Assembly (NCBI GenBank): GCA_944324805.1
Contig: CALUXS010000002.1
Location: forward strand, 124,001 to 188,000
Source of the DNA: an uncultured Acholeplasmatales bacterium
Lineage (GTDB): Bacteria > Bacillota_I > Bacilli_A > Acholeplasmatales > Anaeroplasmataceae
Length of the DNA stretch: 64,000 bases
Direction: 5' to 3'
The notes under the pieces were generated by a model. It saw nothing but the letters and a program-made list of their open reading frames with translations, made no database searches and was not told where the DNA came from. How positions within the stretch are numbered: position 1 is the first letter of the stretch; every line of letters begins with the position of its first letter. This document shows, piece after piece, positions 1 to 9,261 of this stretch. The position numbers and the translations under genes are program-made.

Positions 1-1
1 T

Positions 2-607
2 CTTACAGTTGGTTTAGTTGCTGCAGGGGTAGTAGCAAATAAAATCTTTCCTATTGAAATAAAAAGTGAAATTACGTCATTAAATGGTTGCTATGATAAA
101 GATAAATTTGAGCAAATAATAAGTGATGCAAGAGCTTCTTTAGATAGTGTTGGCGGAACTATTAAAATCACTATTAATAACTTGCCTATTGGCTTAGGAG
201 AACCATATTTTGATTCTCTTGAATCTATGCTTGCACATGCATTATTCTCTGTTCCTGCCATAAAGGGTGTATCTTTTGGTAGTGGATTTGAGGGTTGTGC
301 ATTAAAAGGTAGTGAATACAATGATTTAATTGTTGATAAAAAAGGAACTACAAAGACTAACAATAATGGTGGTATTAATGGTGGTATTTCTAATGGTAAT
401 CCAATTATAATAAATATTGCAGTTAAGCCTACACCTTCTATTAGCATTAACCAAGAGACATTTAATTTTAAAGAAAATAGGCTAGATAATTTAGTTATAA
501 AGGGAAGACACGATGCAGCTATTATTATGCGTGCTAGTGTAGTATTAGAGGCAATGTGCAAAATTACATTGGCTGATTTATATTTAAGGAGTAAAATTTA
601 TGATTAG
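2..607 (+). CDS. aroC: chorismate synthase, C-terminal part (cut by window edge)
   Basis: The reading frame is open from base 2, so only the C-terminal about 200 residues are seen. Family signatures are clear: LPIGLGEPYFDSLESML, the segment around FGSGFEGC, TNNNGGINGGISNGNPI, a KPTPSI segment and GRHDAAIIMRA near the end. Chorismate synthase converts 5-enolpyruvylshikimate 3-phosphate to chorismate with reduced FMN, the last step of the shikimate pathway, in the cytosol. The stop overlaps the next gene by 8 bases, so the two are probably cotranscribed and the flavoprotein behind it may be functionally linked. The true start lies upstream of the window. Confidence 0.95.
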   Translation, partial: LTVGLVAAGVVANKIFPIEIKSEITSLNGCYDKDKFEQIISDARASLDSVGGTIKITINNLPIGLGEPYFDSLESMLAHALFSVPAIKGVSFGSGFEGCALKGSEYNDLIVDKKGTTKTNNNGGINGGISNGNPIIINIAVKPTPSISINQETFNFKENRLDNLVIKGRHDAAIIMRASVVLEAMCKITLADLYLRSKIYD

Positions 608-1862
608 AAAGCATATATATGATACTTTAGAGGCAGAAAATGAGGCCAAACGTTGTTTGAGTTGTAAGAATCCTCTATGTGAGACAGGCTGCCCAATTAA
701 AAATCATATCCGTGATTTTATCAAAGAAATTAAAAATAAAGATTTAACTAAGGCGGGACAAATAGTATTTGAAAATTCTAATTTAGCATTTATTTGTAGT
801 TTAGTATGTCCTCATGAAAATAATTGTATGGGTCATTGTGTCTTAAATAGAGCCAATAAGCCAATTAATGTAGGTGCATTAGAGGCATACATCGCTAAAA
901 ATGTAACATATAATTATAGTTTAAAGCCAAGTAATGGTAAGAAAGCTTTAATAGTAGGTTCAGGTCCTGCCGGTATTTATGCAGCAATAGAACTAAAGAA
1001 AAATGGATTTAGCGTCACATTAGTTGAAGCATCTAATCATATTGGTGGTGTTTTAAGCTATGGAATTCCTAATTATCGCTTACCAAACGATAATTTAGAA
1101 AGAATAGAAAAGATGCTAGCCGATTTAAAAGTAGAAATAAAATTAAATACTTTTATGAATGAGGATTCTATATTGTTAGAAAAGGATAATTATGATTATA
1201 TTCTTCTAGCTTGTGGATTAACAAAATCGCGTGATGCTAATCTAGGAAGTAATGATAGAATTATTGATGCATTAAAGCTTTTAAAGGAATACAATTTAAA
1301 AACGCGATATAATGAAGGTATGTTGCCAAATGTTTATGGTAAAGTAGCAGTTGTAGGAGCAGGTAATGTAGCAATGGATGCTTCTAGGGTACTAAGAAGA
1401 TTAGGTTGCGATGTAGATGTTTTATATAGACGCTCAAGGGAAGAAGCCCCTGCAACAAAAGAAGAAATAGCTTTAGCAGAAGATGAGGGAGTAAGATTTA
1501 ATTTTTTACAAAATCCAGTTGAGGCTAAATTAGTCGATGATAAACTTGAATTAAAAATGGAAAAAATGACTTTAGGAGAACCAGATTCAAGTGGTAGAAG
1601 AAGACCTGTTTCTACAAATGAATTTTTTAACCTTAGATTTGATTTTGTAGTAAAAGCAATAGGGCAAATACCTGATAGTGATTTGGCTTTCACAAAAATA
1701 AATGTAGATCATGGCTATATAATTACTAACGATTTTTATGAGACTAATATCGAAAATATTTATGCTCTAGGTGATCTGACATTAGGTGCAAAAACAGTAG
1801 TTGAAGCTTGTGTTAGTGCTAAATGTGCAGTTGAAAATATTATATCAAAGGAAAATATATAG
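600..1862 (+). CDS. GltD-like NAD(P)H/FAD oxidoreductase with Fe-S cysteine clusters
   Basis: This 420-residue protein matches the small-subunit family of glutamate synthase and related pyridine nucleotide-disulfide oxidoreductases. Two four-cysteine sets (C19, C22, C27, C31 and C66, C70, C76, C80) form the N-terminal [4Fe-4S] domain. An FAD-binding GSGPAG motif lies near residue 121 and an NAD(P)-binding GAGNVAMDASR motif near 253. The C-terminal ALGDLTLGAKTVVEA completes the FAD fold. It should pass electrons from NAD(P)H through FAD and Fe-S centres to a partner. No large GltB subunit is nearby, so a role in glutamate synthesis is not shown. The overlap with aroC suggests it could supply reduced flavin to chorismate synthase, which is inference. 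Confidence 0.85.
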   Translation: MIRKHIYDTLEAENEAKRCLSCKNPLCETGCPIKNHIRDFIKEIKNKDLTKAGQIVFENSNLAFICSLVCPHENNCMGHCVLNRANKPINVGALEAYIAKNVTYNYSLKPSNGKKALIVGSGPAGIYAAIELKKNGFSVTLVEASNHIGGVLSYGIPNYRLPNDNLERIEKMLADLKVEIKLNTFMNEDSILLEKDNYDYILLACGLTKSRDANLGSNDRIIDALKLLKEYNLKTRYNEGMLPNVYGKVAVVGAGNVAMDASRVLRRLGCDVDVLYRRSREEAPATKEEIALAEDEGVRFNFLQNPVEAKLVDDKLELKMEKMTLGEPDSSGRRRPVSTNEFFNLRFDFVVKAIGQIPDSDLAFTKINVDHGYIITNDFYETNIENIYALGDLTLGAKTVVEACVSAKCAVENIISKENI

Positions 1863-1870
1863 TTTAAATA

Positions 1871-1896
1871 AAGTGCTTTTTAGAGCACTTTTTTAT
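1871..1896 (+). terminator. intrinsic terminator after the flavoprotein gene
   Basis: A 7-bp perfect stem (AAGTGCT with AGCACTT) encloses a 6-base loop and is followed directly by a run of T. It closes the aroC-flavoprotein transcript. Confidence 0.85.
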
Positions 1897-1903
1897 TTTA
1901 ATG

Positions 1904-1981
1904 AACAATTGTTATAAAAAATACGCATATTTGTAATATTTTTTCTAATAAATATGTGGTATAGTTATAATAACTGGGGGG
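1904..1981 (+). promoter_or_regulatory. promoter region of the xylose operon with palindrome
   Basis: A -10 box TATAAT lies at 1966-1971, and a G-rich ribosome site lies at 1976-1981. There is no good -35 box at the usual distance, which fits activator dependence. A 10-bp perfect palindrome AACAATTGTT at 1904-1913 could be an operator. The neighbouring AraC-type regulator is the obvious candidate to bind here, but no binding data can be drawn from sequence. Confidence 0.5.
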
Positions 1982-1990
1982 TATAATTTA

Positions 1991-2845
1991 GTGAATGTCT
2001 TTTTAACTAAAAATTTGTTAGAGATTAAACCACATGGTAGAGTAGATTTTAAAATGTCACTCTATGAAGAAGTGTTTACCGATGATGGAATTGGGAAATA
2101 TGCATTGCATTGGCATCCTGAACTTGAAGTAGATTTAATAGTTGATGGAGAAATAGAATTTGTAATTGGTAATGTATCATATAGCTTAAAAACGGGGGAT
2201 GCTATTTTTATCAATTCAAACATTTTACATTCAATTAATAAAAAAACAAAAACTGCAAAATTCATTGCCTTAGTCTTTGGAAAAGATTTTTTAGGTTATG
2301 ACAATAAATTTTATAACTATTTAAATAAAATAACTTCAAGTGCATTTGCATTAAAAGAGTGTGGTGATGAAATTATAAAAATTAAGGATTTGTTTTCTAA
2401 ATGTCCTGATTTTTATGAGTTTTTAATTGCAGAAGAGTATGTAAAATTAGTAAGAAAAGTATTACTTCAAAGCAAAGGTGTTTTTATAACAGAGGATGTA
2501 GATTCAATTAGAATGAAGCAAATAATTAGCTATATTAGTGATAATTATGACAAAAGGATTACAATAGAAGATTTAAAAAGAAAGCTTGGTATTGGTAAGA
2601 CGGAAATATCTAGAATTATTAAACAAAGTACTAACTTTAGTTTTATTACATATCTAAATAATTATCGGATTGAAAAAAGCTTGGTCTTGCTTAATGAAGA
2701 TAAATATTCAATAACAGAAATAGCTAATTTATGTGGCTTTAATTCATCATCATATTTTACTGAGGTTTTTCATAGTTTGACTGGTTTTACACCACGTGAC
2801 TATAAAAATAAAAAAATAAAGGAGAAGGAAAATGGAGTTTTTTAA
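1991..2845 (+). CDS. AraC-family regulator with cupin sensor, probable xylose regulator
   Basis: This 284-residue protein has an N-terminal cupin-like sugar sensor ([16 protein letters not shown] and [14 protein letters not shown], about residues 40-85). A C-terminal pair of helix-turn-helix motifs follows, ending in [20 protein letters not shown] and TGFTPRDYK, the usual AraC signature. The chosen GTG start sits 9 bases after a run of six G. Its stop overlaps the start of xylA, so it is translated together with the xylose genes. It probably activates this operon when xylose is present. In many Firmicutes xylose genes are controlled by a ROK-type XylR repressor instead, so this arrangement is less common. 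Confidence 0.85.
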   Translation: MNVFLTKNLLEIKPHGRVDFKMSLYEEVFTDDGIGKYALHWHPELEVDLIVDGEIEFVIGNVSYSLKTGDAIFINSNILHSINKKTKTAKFIALVFGKDFLGYDNKFYNYLNKITSSAFALKECGDEIIKIKDLFSKCPDFYEFLIAEEYVKLVRKVLLQSKGVFITEDVDSIRMKQIISYISDNYDKRITIEDLKRKLGIGKTEISRIIKQSTNFSFITYLNNYRIEKSLVLLNEDKYSITEIANLCGFNSSSYFTEVFHSLTGFTPRDYKNKKIKEKENGVF

Positions 2846-4148
2846 GGAAATCGATAAGATTAATTATGAGGGAGCAAAAAGTAAAAATCCTTTAGCATTT
2901 AAATTCTATGATCCAAATAGAATAGTGCTTGGAAAACCAATGAAGGAACATTTACCATTTGCAATGAGCTGGTGGCATACATTATGTGCTAATGGCGTTG
3001 ATATGTTTGGTAGAGGAACTAGTGATAAATCATTTGGTTTAGAATTAGGAACAATGGAGCATGCAAAAAGAAAAGTTGATTTTGGCTTTGAATTCATGAA
3101 AAAATTAGGGATTGAATATTTTTGTTTTCATGATGTAGATTTAGTGCCTGAAGATGCAGATATAAATGTAACTAATAAACGTCTAGATGAGATTTCAGAT
3201 TATATATTAGAAAAAATGCATGAAACAGGAATTAAGTGCTTATGGGGTACAGCTAATATGTTTTCAAATCCCCGCTTCATGAATGGCGCTGGTTCTACAA
3301 ATAGTGCTGATGTTTATTGCTTTGCTGCTGCCCAAATAAAAAAAGCTTTAGATATAACAGTAAAATTGGGAGGAAAAGGCTATGTATTTTGGGGTGGAAG
3401 AGAGGGTTATGAAACTCTATTAAATACAGATATTAAATTCGAACAAGATAATATTGCCCGTTTAATGCGCCTAGCAGTTGAATATGGTAGAAAAATTGGT
3501 TTCAAGGGAGATTTTTATATTGAACCAAAACCAAAAGAACCAATGAAGCACCAATATGATTATGATGCTGCTACAGCAATTGGTTTTTTAAATAAATATG
3601 GATTAGCTAAAGACTTTAAATTAAATATCGAGGCTAATCATGCTACTCTTGCCGGACATACATTTGAACATGAACTAGCTATTAGTAGAATCAATGGTAT
3701 GCTAGGATCTATTGATGCTAATCAAGGAGATATGTTATTAGGCTGGGATACAGATGAATTCCCGTTTGATGTATATAGCGCAACATATTGTATGTTAGAA
3801 GTTATCAAAGCCGGTGGATTAACTGGTGGTTTTAATTTTGATGCTAAAAATAGACGACCTAGCTATGAATTAAAAGATTTATTTATAAGCTATATTTTAG
3901 GTATGGATACTTTTGCATTAGGTTTACTTAATGCAGAAAAAATAATCAAAGATGGTAGATTAGAAAACTTTAGAAAAGAAAGATATAAAAGCTTTGAAAC
4001 AGGAATTGGAAAGGATATAGTTAATAATAAAGTAAGCTTAGAAGATTTAGCTTTATATGCTTCTAAATTAAAAGATGCAAGCCTTCCTAGTTCAGGAAAG
4101 CAAGAAATGCTAGAATCTATTGTTAACCAAATTATGTTTAGTGAATAA
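2832..4148 (+). CDS. xylA: xylose isomerase
   Basis: The 438-residue length is the usual length of class II xylose isomerases. The protein interconverts D-xylose and D-xylulose in the cytosol using two divalent metals. Active-site segments are present: [11 protein letters not shown] with the catalytic His and Asp, [44 protein letters not shown] and [17 protein letters not shown]. The ribosome site AAGGAG lies just upstream, and the start overlaps the regulator stop by 14 bases. It works with xylB downstream and with the GH43 enzyme at 18206. Confidence 0.97.
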   Translation: MEFFKEIDKINYEGAKSKNPLAFKFYDPNRIVLGKPMKEHLPFAMSWWHTLCANGVDMFGRGTSDKSFGLELGTMEHAKRKVDFGFEFMKKLGIEYFCFHDVDLVPEDADINVTNKRLDEISDYILEKMHETGIKCLWGTANMFSNPRFMNGAGSTNSADVYCFAAAQIKKALDITVKLGGKGYVFWGGREGYETLLNTDIKFEQDNIARLMRLAVEYGRKIGFKGDFYIEPKPKEPMKHQYDYDAATAIGFLNKYGLAKDFKLNIEANHATLAGHTFEHELAISRINGMLGSIDANQGDMLLGWDTDEFPFDVYSATYCMLEVIKAGGLTGGFNFDAKNRRPSYELKDLFISYILGMDTFALGLLNAEKIIKDGRLENFRKERYKSFETGIGKDIVNNKVSLEDLALYASKLKDASLPSSGKQEMLESIVNQIMFSE

Positions 4149-4149
4149 T

Positions 4150-5616
4150 ATGAAAAAATTTATTGGTATAGACTTAGGAACTAGTGCTTTAAAGGCTTTA
4201 GTTTGTGATGAAAATAATAAAGCTCTTTTTACAATCGAAGAAAAATATGAAGTTATTTCTAATTTTAATCATTATAGTGAACAAAACCCTAATGACTGGA
4301 TTATAGCTTTAGACAATGTTTTTAAAAAAATTAATGGCAAGGTTGATGAGATTGAGGCGATTTCATTTAGTGGGCAAATGCATGGTCTTGTCATTTTAGA
4401 TAAAAATGATATTGTCATTAGAAACTGTATTTTATGGAATGATAATAGGGCTGTTGATGAAACAAATTATTTAAATGAAATCTTTGATAAGAATAAATTA
4501 AGTTCTATTACAGGTAATATGGCTTATGCTGGTTTTACTTTACCTAAACTTTTGTGGGTAAAAAAACAGGAAAGTATTAACTTTTCTAAAATTGATAAAA
4601 TTATGTTACCAAAGGATTATTTAGTTTATTATTTAACTAAAAAATTTGTAACTGATTATAGTGATGCCTCTGGTACTTTATTCCTAGATATAAACACAAA
4701 AAAATGGTCAGAGGAAATTTGTAAGTTAGCAGGAATTTCTACTGATAAGTTACCTAAACTTGTTGATAGCTTTTCATGCGTTGGAAATATTAGTCAAAAT
4801 ATAACTAGTAAATATAGTTTCTTAAAAAACACTAAGGTTATAGTTGGTGGAGCTGATAATGCAATAGCAGCAATTGGTACAGGAACAATTAACGAAGGAG
4901 AATGCAATATATCACTTGGAACTAGTGGTACAATTCTTTTTTCAAATGACAATTTGATAATACCTGAAAAGAATTCCTTGCATTCGTTTTGTCATGCTAA
5001 TGGAAAATATTATTTAATGGGCTGTATATTAAGTGCAGCTAGCTCTAGAAAATGGTGGTTAGAAGAAATAATTAAATCTAATGATTATTATAGTGATGAG
5101 AAGGCTATGAATAATGCTAGAACAAATAATTTATACTTTTTACCTTATTTATCAGGAGAAAGAAGTCCTCATAATGATTCATATGCTAAAGGAGCTTTTA
5201 TTGGCTTAACATCTACTACGAAAAGAGAAGAAATGTCCTTAGCAGTAATAGAGGGAGTAAGCTTTGCTTTAAAGGATTCGCTTGAAATAGCTAGATTGAA
5301 TGGCAAAAAAATAAATAGTGCTACTTTATGTGGTGGAGGTTCTAAAAGTAAATTATGGTGCCAAAAGCTTGCAACTATTTTAGGGCTTAAAATTAGAACA
5401 TTAGATAATGAACAAGGTCCAAGCCAAGGTGCAGTTTATATGGCAATGTTAGGTAGTGGTATATTTACGAATTTAAATACAATTAAGCAAAAATTTGTAT
5501 TTTATAGTGATGAATATATCCCAAATGAAGAAGAAAGAGATTACTACTTAAAAAAATATGATAATTATAAAAAACTTTATCCATTATTGAAAGATTTTTT
5601 CAAAACAGAAATATAA
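4150..5616 (+). CDS. xylB: xylulokinase
   Basis: This 488-residue FGGY-family kinase starts with MKKFIGIDLGTSALKAL, the phosphate-binding ATPase motif. It phosphorylates D-xylulose to xylulose 5-phosphate for the pentose phosphate pathway. Conserved segments include SFSGQMHGLV, ILWNDNRA, GGADNA, LGTSGTILFS, YLSGERSPHND and LCGGGSKSKLWCQ. An upstream in-frame ATG at 4120 would overlap xylA and add ten unrelated residues. The ATG at 4150 follows the xylA stop by one base and matches the family, so translational coupling is likely because no strong ribosome site is seen. Confidence 0.96.
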   Translation: MKKFIGIDLGTSALKALVCDENNKALFTIEEKYEVISNFNHYSEQNPNDWIIALDNVFKKINGKVDEIEAISFSGQMHGLVILDKNDIVIRNCILWNDNRAVDETNYLNEIFDKNKLSSITGNMAYAGFTLPKLLWVKKQESINFSKIDKIMLPKDYLVYYLTKKFVTDYSDASGTLFLDINTKKWSEEICKLAGISTDKLPKLVDSFSCVGNISQNITSKYSFLKNTKVIVGGADNAIAAIGTGTINEGECNISLGTSGTILFSNDNLIIPEKNSLHSFCHANGKYYLMGCILSAASSRKWWLEEIIKSNDYYSDEKAMNNARTNNLYFLPYLSGERSPHNDSYAKGAFIGLTSTTKREEMSLAVIEGVSFALKDSLEIARLNGKKINSATLCGGGSKSKLWCQKLATILGLKIRTLDNEQGPSQGAVYMAMLGSGIFTNLNTIKQKFVFYSDEYIPNEEERDYYLKKYDNYKKLYPLLKDFFKTEI

Positions 5617-5626
5617 TAAATTTTGC

Positions 5627-5655
5627 TTGAAATAATAAAAAAACTATGCTATAAT
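5627..5655 (+). promoter_or_regulatory. sigma-70 promoter of rplS
   Basis: TTGAAA at 5627-5632 and TATAAT at 5650-5655 are separated by 17 bases, an ideal vegetative promoter. Transcription should start near 5662, leaving an untranslated leader of about 80 bases before rplS. Confidence 0.85.
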
Positions 5656-5661
5656 TATACG

Positions 5662-5743
5662 GCTTTTATAAGCAAACCACATTGTTCCGCTGACATTATT
5701 ATTTATTTAGTTATGAACTTTGTTAGACGAAGGAGAAACATTT
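5662..5743 (+). promoter_or_regulatory. structured 5' leader of rplS, possible L19 autoregulatory leader
   Basis: CTGACA at 5690-5695 can pair with TGTTAG at 5721-5726, enclosing an AU-rich loop. The strand continues directly into the ribosome site AAGGAGAA (5730-5737). Firmicutes rplS genes often carry an L19-binding leader RNA, so this is a plausible autoregulatory element. The match to the known family was not tested by covariance and the call rests on position and the one helix. Confidence 0.45.
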
Positions 5744-6094
5744 ATGGCAAAAGGACAACAATTAATCAATGAAATTACAGCTCAATATTTAAAAGAGCGT
5801 CCAGATTTCCGTGCTGGTGATACTGTTAAAGTATATGTAAAAATCATTGAAGGTGAAACTCACCGTATCCAAGTATTCGAAGGATTGGTAATTAAACGTC
5901 AAGGTGCTGGAGTTGCTGAAACTTTCACAGTAAGAAAGGTATCTAATGGTGTTGGTGTTGAACGTACATTCCCTGTACATTCACCAAACGTAGATAAGAT
6001 CGAAGTATTACGTAGAGGTAAAGTTCGTAGAGCTAGATTATTCTACATCCGTAGTTTATCAGCTAAGGCTGCTCGTATCAAAGAACGTAGGTAG
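5744..6094 (+). CDS. rplS: 50S ribosomal protein L19
   Basis: This 116-residue protein matches L19 over its full length, with [48 protein letters not shown] and [13 protein letters not shown]19 sits at the interface of the two ribosomal subunits. The start at 5744 has an AAGGAG site 7 bases before it. An upstream TTG in the same frame is not needed. Codon use is richer in C and G third positions than in the neighbours, as expected for a highly expressed gene. Confidence 0.98.
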   Translation: MAKGQQLINEITAQYLKERPDFRAGDTVKVYVKIIEGETHRIQVFEGLVIKRQGAGVAETFTVRKVSNGVGVERTFPVHSPNVDKIEVLRRGKVRRARLFYIRSLSAKAARIKERR

Positions 6095-6103
6095 TAAGAA
6101 AGA

Positions 6104-6139
6104 GGAGTTATTCATTTATTTGAATAATTCCTTTTTTTT
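6104..6139 (+). terminator. intrinsic terminator after rplS
   Basis: An 11-bp stem (6104-6114 with 6121-6131, one G-T pair) and a 6-base loop are followed by eight T. Confidence 0.9.
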
Positions 6140-6167
6140 GTTATAATTTACTTAGAGGTGATTTATT

Positions 6168-6494
6168 ATGTCTAAAAAAATGAGTATGTTTACATCAATT
6201 TTATTAGTTGGTGGTATTTTAGCTTTAGTTGGCTTTTTAACGGCAAATTTAACTAATAATGCTGTTTTATCCTTAAGTTTAGGTATTGGCATAATAGTTT
6301 TAATTGCTATTTTAAGTATATTTTTTACTAAAGAAAAAGTAATGTTTTTAATTCATAGTCTTGCTAGCATCGTTATCTTTATATTATCACTAAGCTTTGC
6401 ATATATTAATTTAGATTCTAATTACATCTTAGCATTACTACTTGGCTGTTTACTATTATATTTTATTTTCTTAATTTTAGGAAACCGAAAGTAA
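6168..6494 (+). CDS. small integral membrane protein, unknown function
   Basis: This 108-residue protein is almost entirely hydrophobic, with about four predicted membrane helices (roughly 8-28, 33-53, 60-80 and 85-104) and a positively charged end. The ribosome site GAGGTG is well placed, and a TATAAT box lies at 6142-6147. No family is recognised. It stands alone between rplS and ccpA. Confidence 0.7.
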   Translation: MSKKMSMFTSILLVGGILALVGFLTANLTNNAVLSLSLGIGIIVLIAILSIFFTKEKVMFLIHSLASIVIFILSLSFAYINLDSNYILALLLGCLLLYFIFLILGNRK

Positions 6495-6508
6495 TGAAAA
6501 GTTTTCAT
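6494..6508. promoter_or_regulatory. 15-base palindrome upstream of ccpA, possible operator
   Basis: ATGAAAA-G-TTTTCAT is a perfect 7-1-7 inverted repeat placed 16 bases before the ccpA -35 box. It resembles a catabolite-responsive element in its outer arms but lacks the central CG. Autoregulation by CcpA is possible but unproven. Confidence 0.4.
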
Positions 6509-6524
6509 AAGAATTTGTTTTCTA

Positions 6525-6553
6525 TTGTCTAAATACTTCAGTTGTGATATAAT
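6525..6553 (+). promoter_or_regulatory. promoter of ccpA
   Basis: TTGTCT at 6525-6530 and TATAAT at 6548-6553 are separated by 17 bases. The ccpA start codon follows 22 bases later with a GGGGTG ribosome site. Confidence 0.8.
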
Positions 6554-6575
6554 TTTAACGAATGGGGTGATTTAA

Positions 6576-7568
6576 ATGGCAAATACTACTATCTATGATG
6601 TTGCTGGTGCGGCTAAGGTTTCTTTAGCTACAGTAAGTAGAGTAATGAATAACCCTGAAAAAGTTAATCCAGCCACTAGAGAGAAAGTACTTAAAGTCAT
6701 TAAAGAACTAGGATATCGCCCAAACGCTATTGCAAGAGGTCTTGCGAGTCGTAAAACGACAACAATAGGTGTTGTAATGTCTGATGTTACAAGAGCCTAT
6801 ACATCACAAATGCTTGGTGGAATAGTTGATATTGCTAAAAAATATAATTATTCTATTAAGATTTTTTCTACTACTGGGGATGTTAATTTAGACGATTCAA
6901 TCAGAACTGTTGTTGCGGAGCAAGTGGATGGTATTCTATTCCTTAATGAAGAATTGGAACAAGAACAAATTGAAACTGTTGTCTCAAGAGTTGAGGAGGC
7001 AGGAATTCCAACAGTTTTAACAAACGTTAGTTTCGAAAATAATCCTTTACCATATGTTATGATTGATTATGTAGAGGGTACTTACGAAATAACAAAGAAA
7101 ATGATTGAGAAAGGTAAAAAAGATATTTATCTATTTTCAACAGTAAGACATTATTACACTAACGATTTAAAAGAAAAAGGCTACATAAAGGCTATGGAAG
7201 AAGCAAATTTAGAGCCAAGAATCTTTAGAACTAGTGGAGATGTTACAATTAATACACAACATTTCACAGAGTTCTTTAGAAATCATAATATTGATGGAGC
7301 TATTTCTGTTAGAGATAGTATAGCAATCAGTTTTATGAATGTTGCAATTAAGGCGGGAAGGAAAATCCCTGAAGACATTTTAGTTGCCGGTTTGCAAAAT
7401 ACTAAATATGCGATATTATCTAGGCCAAATTTAACGTGTCTAGATACTCCGGTATATGATATAGGAGCAGTTTCAATGCGTTTATTAACAAAATTGATGG
7501 CCCAAGAAGAGGTAGATAATTTACATATCGTATTACCTCATAAGATCATTGAAAGAGGAAGCTTATAA
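6576..7568 (+). CDS. ccpA: LacI-family catabolite control protein CcpA
   Basis: This 330-residue regulator has the LacI helix-turn-helix TIYDVAGAAKVSLATVSRVM, the hinge helix segment YRPNAIARGLASRKT and a periplasmic-binding-protein-like core. The NPEKVNPATREKVLKVI run and the TTTIGVV junction are typical of CcpA rather than a sugar-specific LacI repressor. With phosphorylated HPr, CcpA represses or activates carbon genes at cre sites. The xylose genes in this window are reasonable targets. No sugar operon is attached, which supports a global role. Confidence 0.85.
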   Translation: MANTTIYDVAGAAKVSLATVSRVMNNPEKVNPATREKVLKVIKELGYRPNAIARGLASRKTTTIGVVMSDVTRAYTSQMLGGIVDIAKKYNYSIKIFSTTGDVNLDDSIRTVVAEQVDGILFLNEELEQEQIETVVSRVEEAGIPTVLTNVSFENNPLPYVMIDYVEGTYEITKKMIEKGKKDIYLFSTVRHYYTNDLKEKGYIKAMEEANLEPRIFRTSGDVTINTQHFTEFFRNHNIDGAISVRDSIAISFMNVAIKAGRKIPEDILVAGLQNTKYAILSRPNLTCLDTPVYDIGAVSMRLLTKLMAQEEVDNLHIVLPHKIIERGSL

Positions 7569-7765
7569 TAGATTGATGATAGAGGCTAGTAGAGCTTAAT
7601 TTTAGAAAAAGAGAGTTCATGGTGGTGAAAATGAATGGAAGAATTAGGCTTGAATTACAACTAAGGAGATCATTACATTTTTGAGGGCTAGAATTTTATT
7701 CTAGAACTAAGGTGGTACCGCGTGTTATTTACGTCCTTAGATTTTCTAAGGGCGTTTATTTTTTT
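7569..7765 (+). promoter_or_regulatory. tyrosine T-box riboswitch leader of tyrS
   Basis: The T-box core AAGGTGGTACCGCG is at 7709-7722. A terminator hairpin follows (7732-7740 with 7746-7754) with a long T run. A Tyr codon TAC at 7656-7658, preceded by GAA and followed by A, fits the specifier loop, and an AGTA segment near 7590 fits the opposing loop. Uncharged tRNA-Tyr would stabilise the antiterminator and allow tyrS transcription. No convincing -35 box is seen next to the TATAAT at 7564-7569. Confidence 0.92.
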
Positions 7766-7782
7766 AATTGGAGGAGAAAAAA

Positions 7783-9015
7783 ATGAGATTATTAGATGAA
7801 TTAAAAGAAAGAAATTTATTATTTGACGTAACAGATCCTAAGATTGCAGATGCACTTGAAAGTGAAAAGGTTTCATTTTACTTAGGAACAGATCCAACCG
7901 GAGATTCTCTTCATGTTGGGCATTTAGTAACTTTTTTAGTTGCTAAACGTTTACAAAATTGTGGTCATAAACCAGTTATTTTAGTTGGTGGTGCAACAGG
8001 ATTAATTGGTGATCCTAAACAACAAGGGGAAAGAAAAATGCTTACTCTTGATGTTACAAATGCAAACACTCTAGCATTAAAGAAACAAATTGAAGAGATT
8101 TTTAAATTTGATACTGTTGTAAATAACTACGACTGGATATCTAAAATAAATGTTATCGAATTCTTGCGTGATTATGGTAAAAATTTTAATGTTAATACAA
8201 TGATTAACAAGGAAACTGTAAAAGCAAGATTAGATTCAGGTATTTCATATACAGAATTTTCTTATCAAATTCTTCAATCACTTGATTGGCTTCATTTATA
8301 TAAAGAATATAATTGCAAGATGCAAATTGGTGGCCAAGACCAATGGGGAAATATGACTGCCGGAACCGATTTAATCCGTAAGAAGTTAGGTACTGAAGCA
8401 GAAGCATTTGCCTTTACAATTCCTTTAATTGTAAAATCAGATGGTACAAAGTTTGGTAAATCTGAAGGCGGACAAAGTGTATGGCTTGATAAAAATAAGA
8501 CTAATCCTTATGAATTCTATCAATTTTGGATTAATACACCTGATAATGAGGTTGAAATGCGCTTGAAACAATTTACTTTCCTTTCATTAGAGGAAATTAA
8601 AGATATAGTAGCAAAATGGCAAGAAAAGCCTGAAGAACGTTTAGCCCAAAAAATATTAGCTAAAGAAGTGACAACTTTTGTTCATGGCATTGAGGCTACA
8701 AATCAAGCTATTCATGTTAGTGAGGCTTTATTCAGTGGTGATTTGACAAGCTTATCAGCAGCTGAAATTGAAATGGGATTCAAGGATTTAAAGAGAGTTA
8801 ATGCCTTAGATAAGCCATTAATTGATATAGTAATAGAGGCAGGCTTAGCATCAAGTAAGCGTGAGGCACGTGAATTTATTACTAATGGAGCAATTACCCT
8901 AAATGGTAATAAAGCCGCTGATTTTAATCAAATTTTAGATAAGAGCATGGCGATAGAAGAAAAATTTATTGTTATTCGTCGTGGTAAAAAGAAATATGCT
9001 TTGGTGGTATTTTAA
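7783..9015 (+). CDS. tyrS: tyrosyl-tRNA synthetase
   Basis: This 410-residue class I synthetase charges tRNA-Tyr. The HIGH-type motif is DSLHVGHLV, the KMSKS-type motif is KFGKSEGG, and GGQDQWGNMTAGTDLIRK forms the tyrosine site. The C-terminal about 70 residues are an S4 RNA-binding domain (SKREAREFITNGAITLNG). The start at 7783 has a GGAGGAG site 6 bases away. It is controlled by the upstream tyrosine T-box. Confidence 0.98.
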   Translation: MRLLDELKERNLLFDVTDPKIADALESEKVSFYLGTDPTGDSLHVGHLVTFLVAKRLQNCGHKPVILVGGATGLIGDPKQQGERKMLTLDVTNANTLALKKQIEEIFKFDTVVNNYDWISKINVIEFLRDYGKNFNVNTMINKETVKARLDSGISYTEFSYQILQSLDWLHLYKEYNCKMQIGGQDQWGNMTAGTDLIRKKLGTEAEAFAFTIPLIVKSDGTKFGKSEGGQSVWLDKNKTNPYEFYQFWINTPDNEVEMRLKQFTFLSLEEIKDIVAKWQEKPEERLAQKILAKEVTTFVHGIEATNQAIHVSEALFSGDLTSLSAAEIEMGFKDLKRVNALDKPLIDIVIEAGLASSKREAREFITNGAITLNGNKAADFNQILDKSMAIEEKFIVIRRGKKKYALVVF

Positions 9016-9245
9016 TGCTAGAAAAAGATTTTAAAGGAAATAAACTATATTTTACAAAAGTTAGAGATTATATAGGACCTGTAACTTTAATGTATAGACC
9101 TAATAAAACTATTTTTCAAATAATGGATAACTATGTTATTGAGTATGATGGTAGATATTACATTATTGATGAGGTAAAATATCAAAATGTTAATTATTCA
9201 TTCTCTGATTTTGTTTTAGCATATCCTGATGTTTTAGGCTTTTAA
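9015..9245 (+). CDS. hypothetical protein coupled to tyrS
   Basis: This 76-residue soluble protein is rich in Tyr and Asp. Its ATG overlaps the tyrS stop by one base (TAATG), so it is translationally coupled. No family is recognised and no membrane segment or signal peptide is visible. It is followed 16 bases later by a phosphatase gene. Confidence 0.65.
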   Translation: MLEKDFKGNKLYFTKVRDYIGPVTLMYRPNKTIFQIMDNYVIEYDGRYYIIDEVKYQNVNYSFSDFVLAYPDVLGF

Positions 9246-9261
9246 GCTAAAAGGAGCAAAG

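Noticed and set aside
91-561. Open frame on the minus strand opposite aroC
   Set aside because: It is the mirror of a well-conserved gene and has no family features or ribosome site.
1334-1693. 119-codon minus-strand frame inside the flavoprotein gene
   Set aside because: The plus-strand protein is conserved across this stretch and the minus frame is a low-complexity Ser/Leu shadow.
4120-4149. Earlier start of xylulokinase
   Set aside because: The ten extra residues overlap xylA and do not match the family; the ATG at 4150 gives the canonical start.
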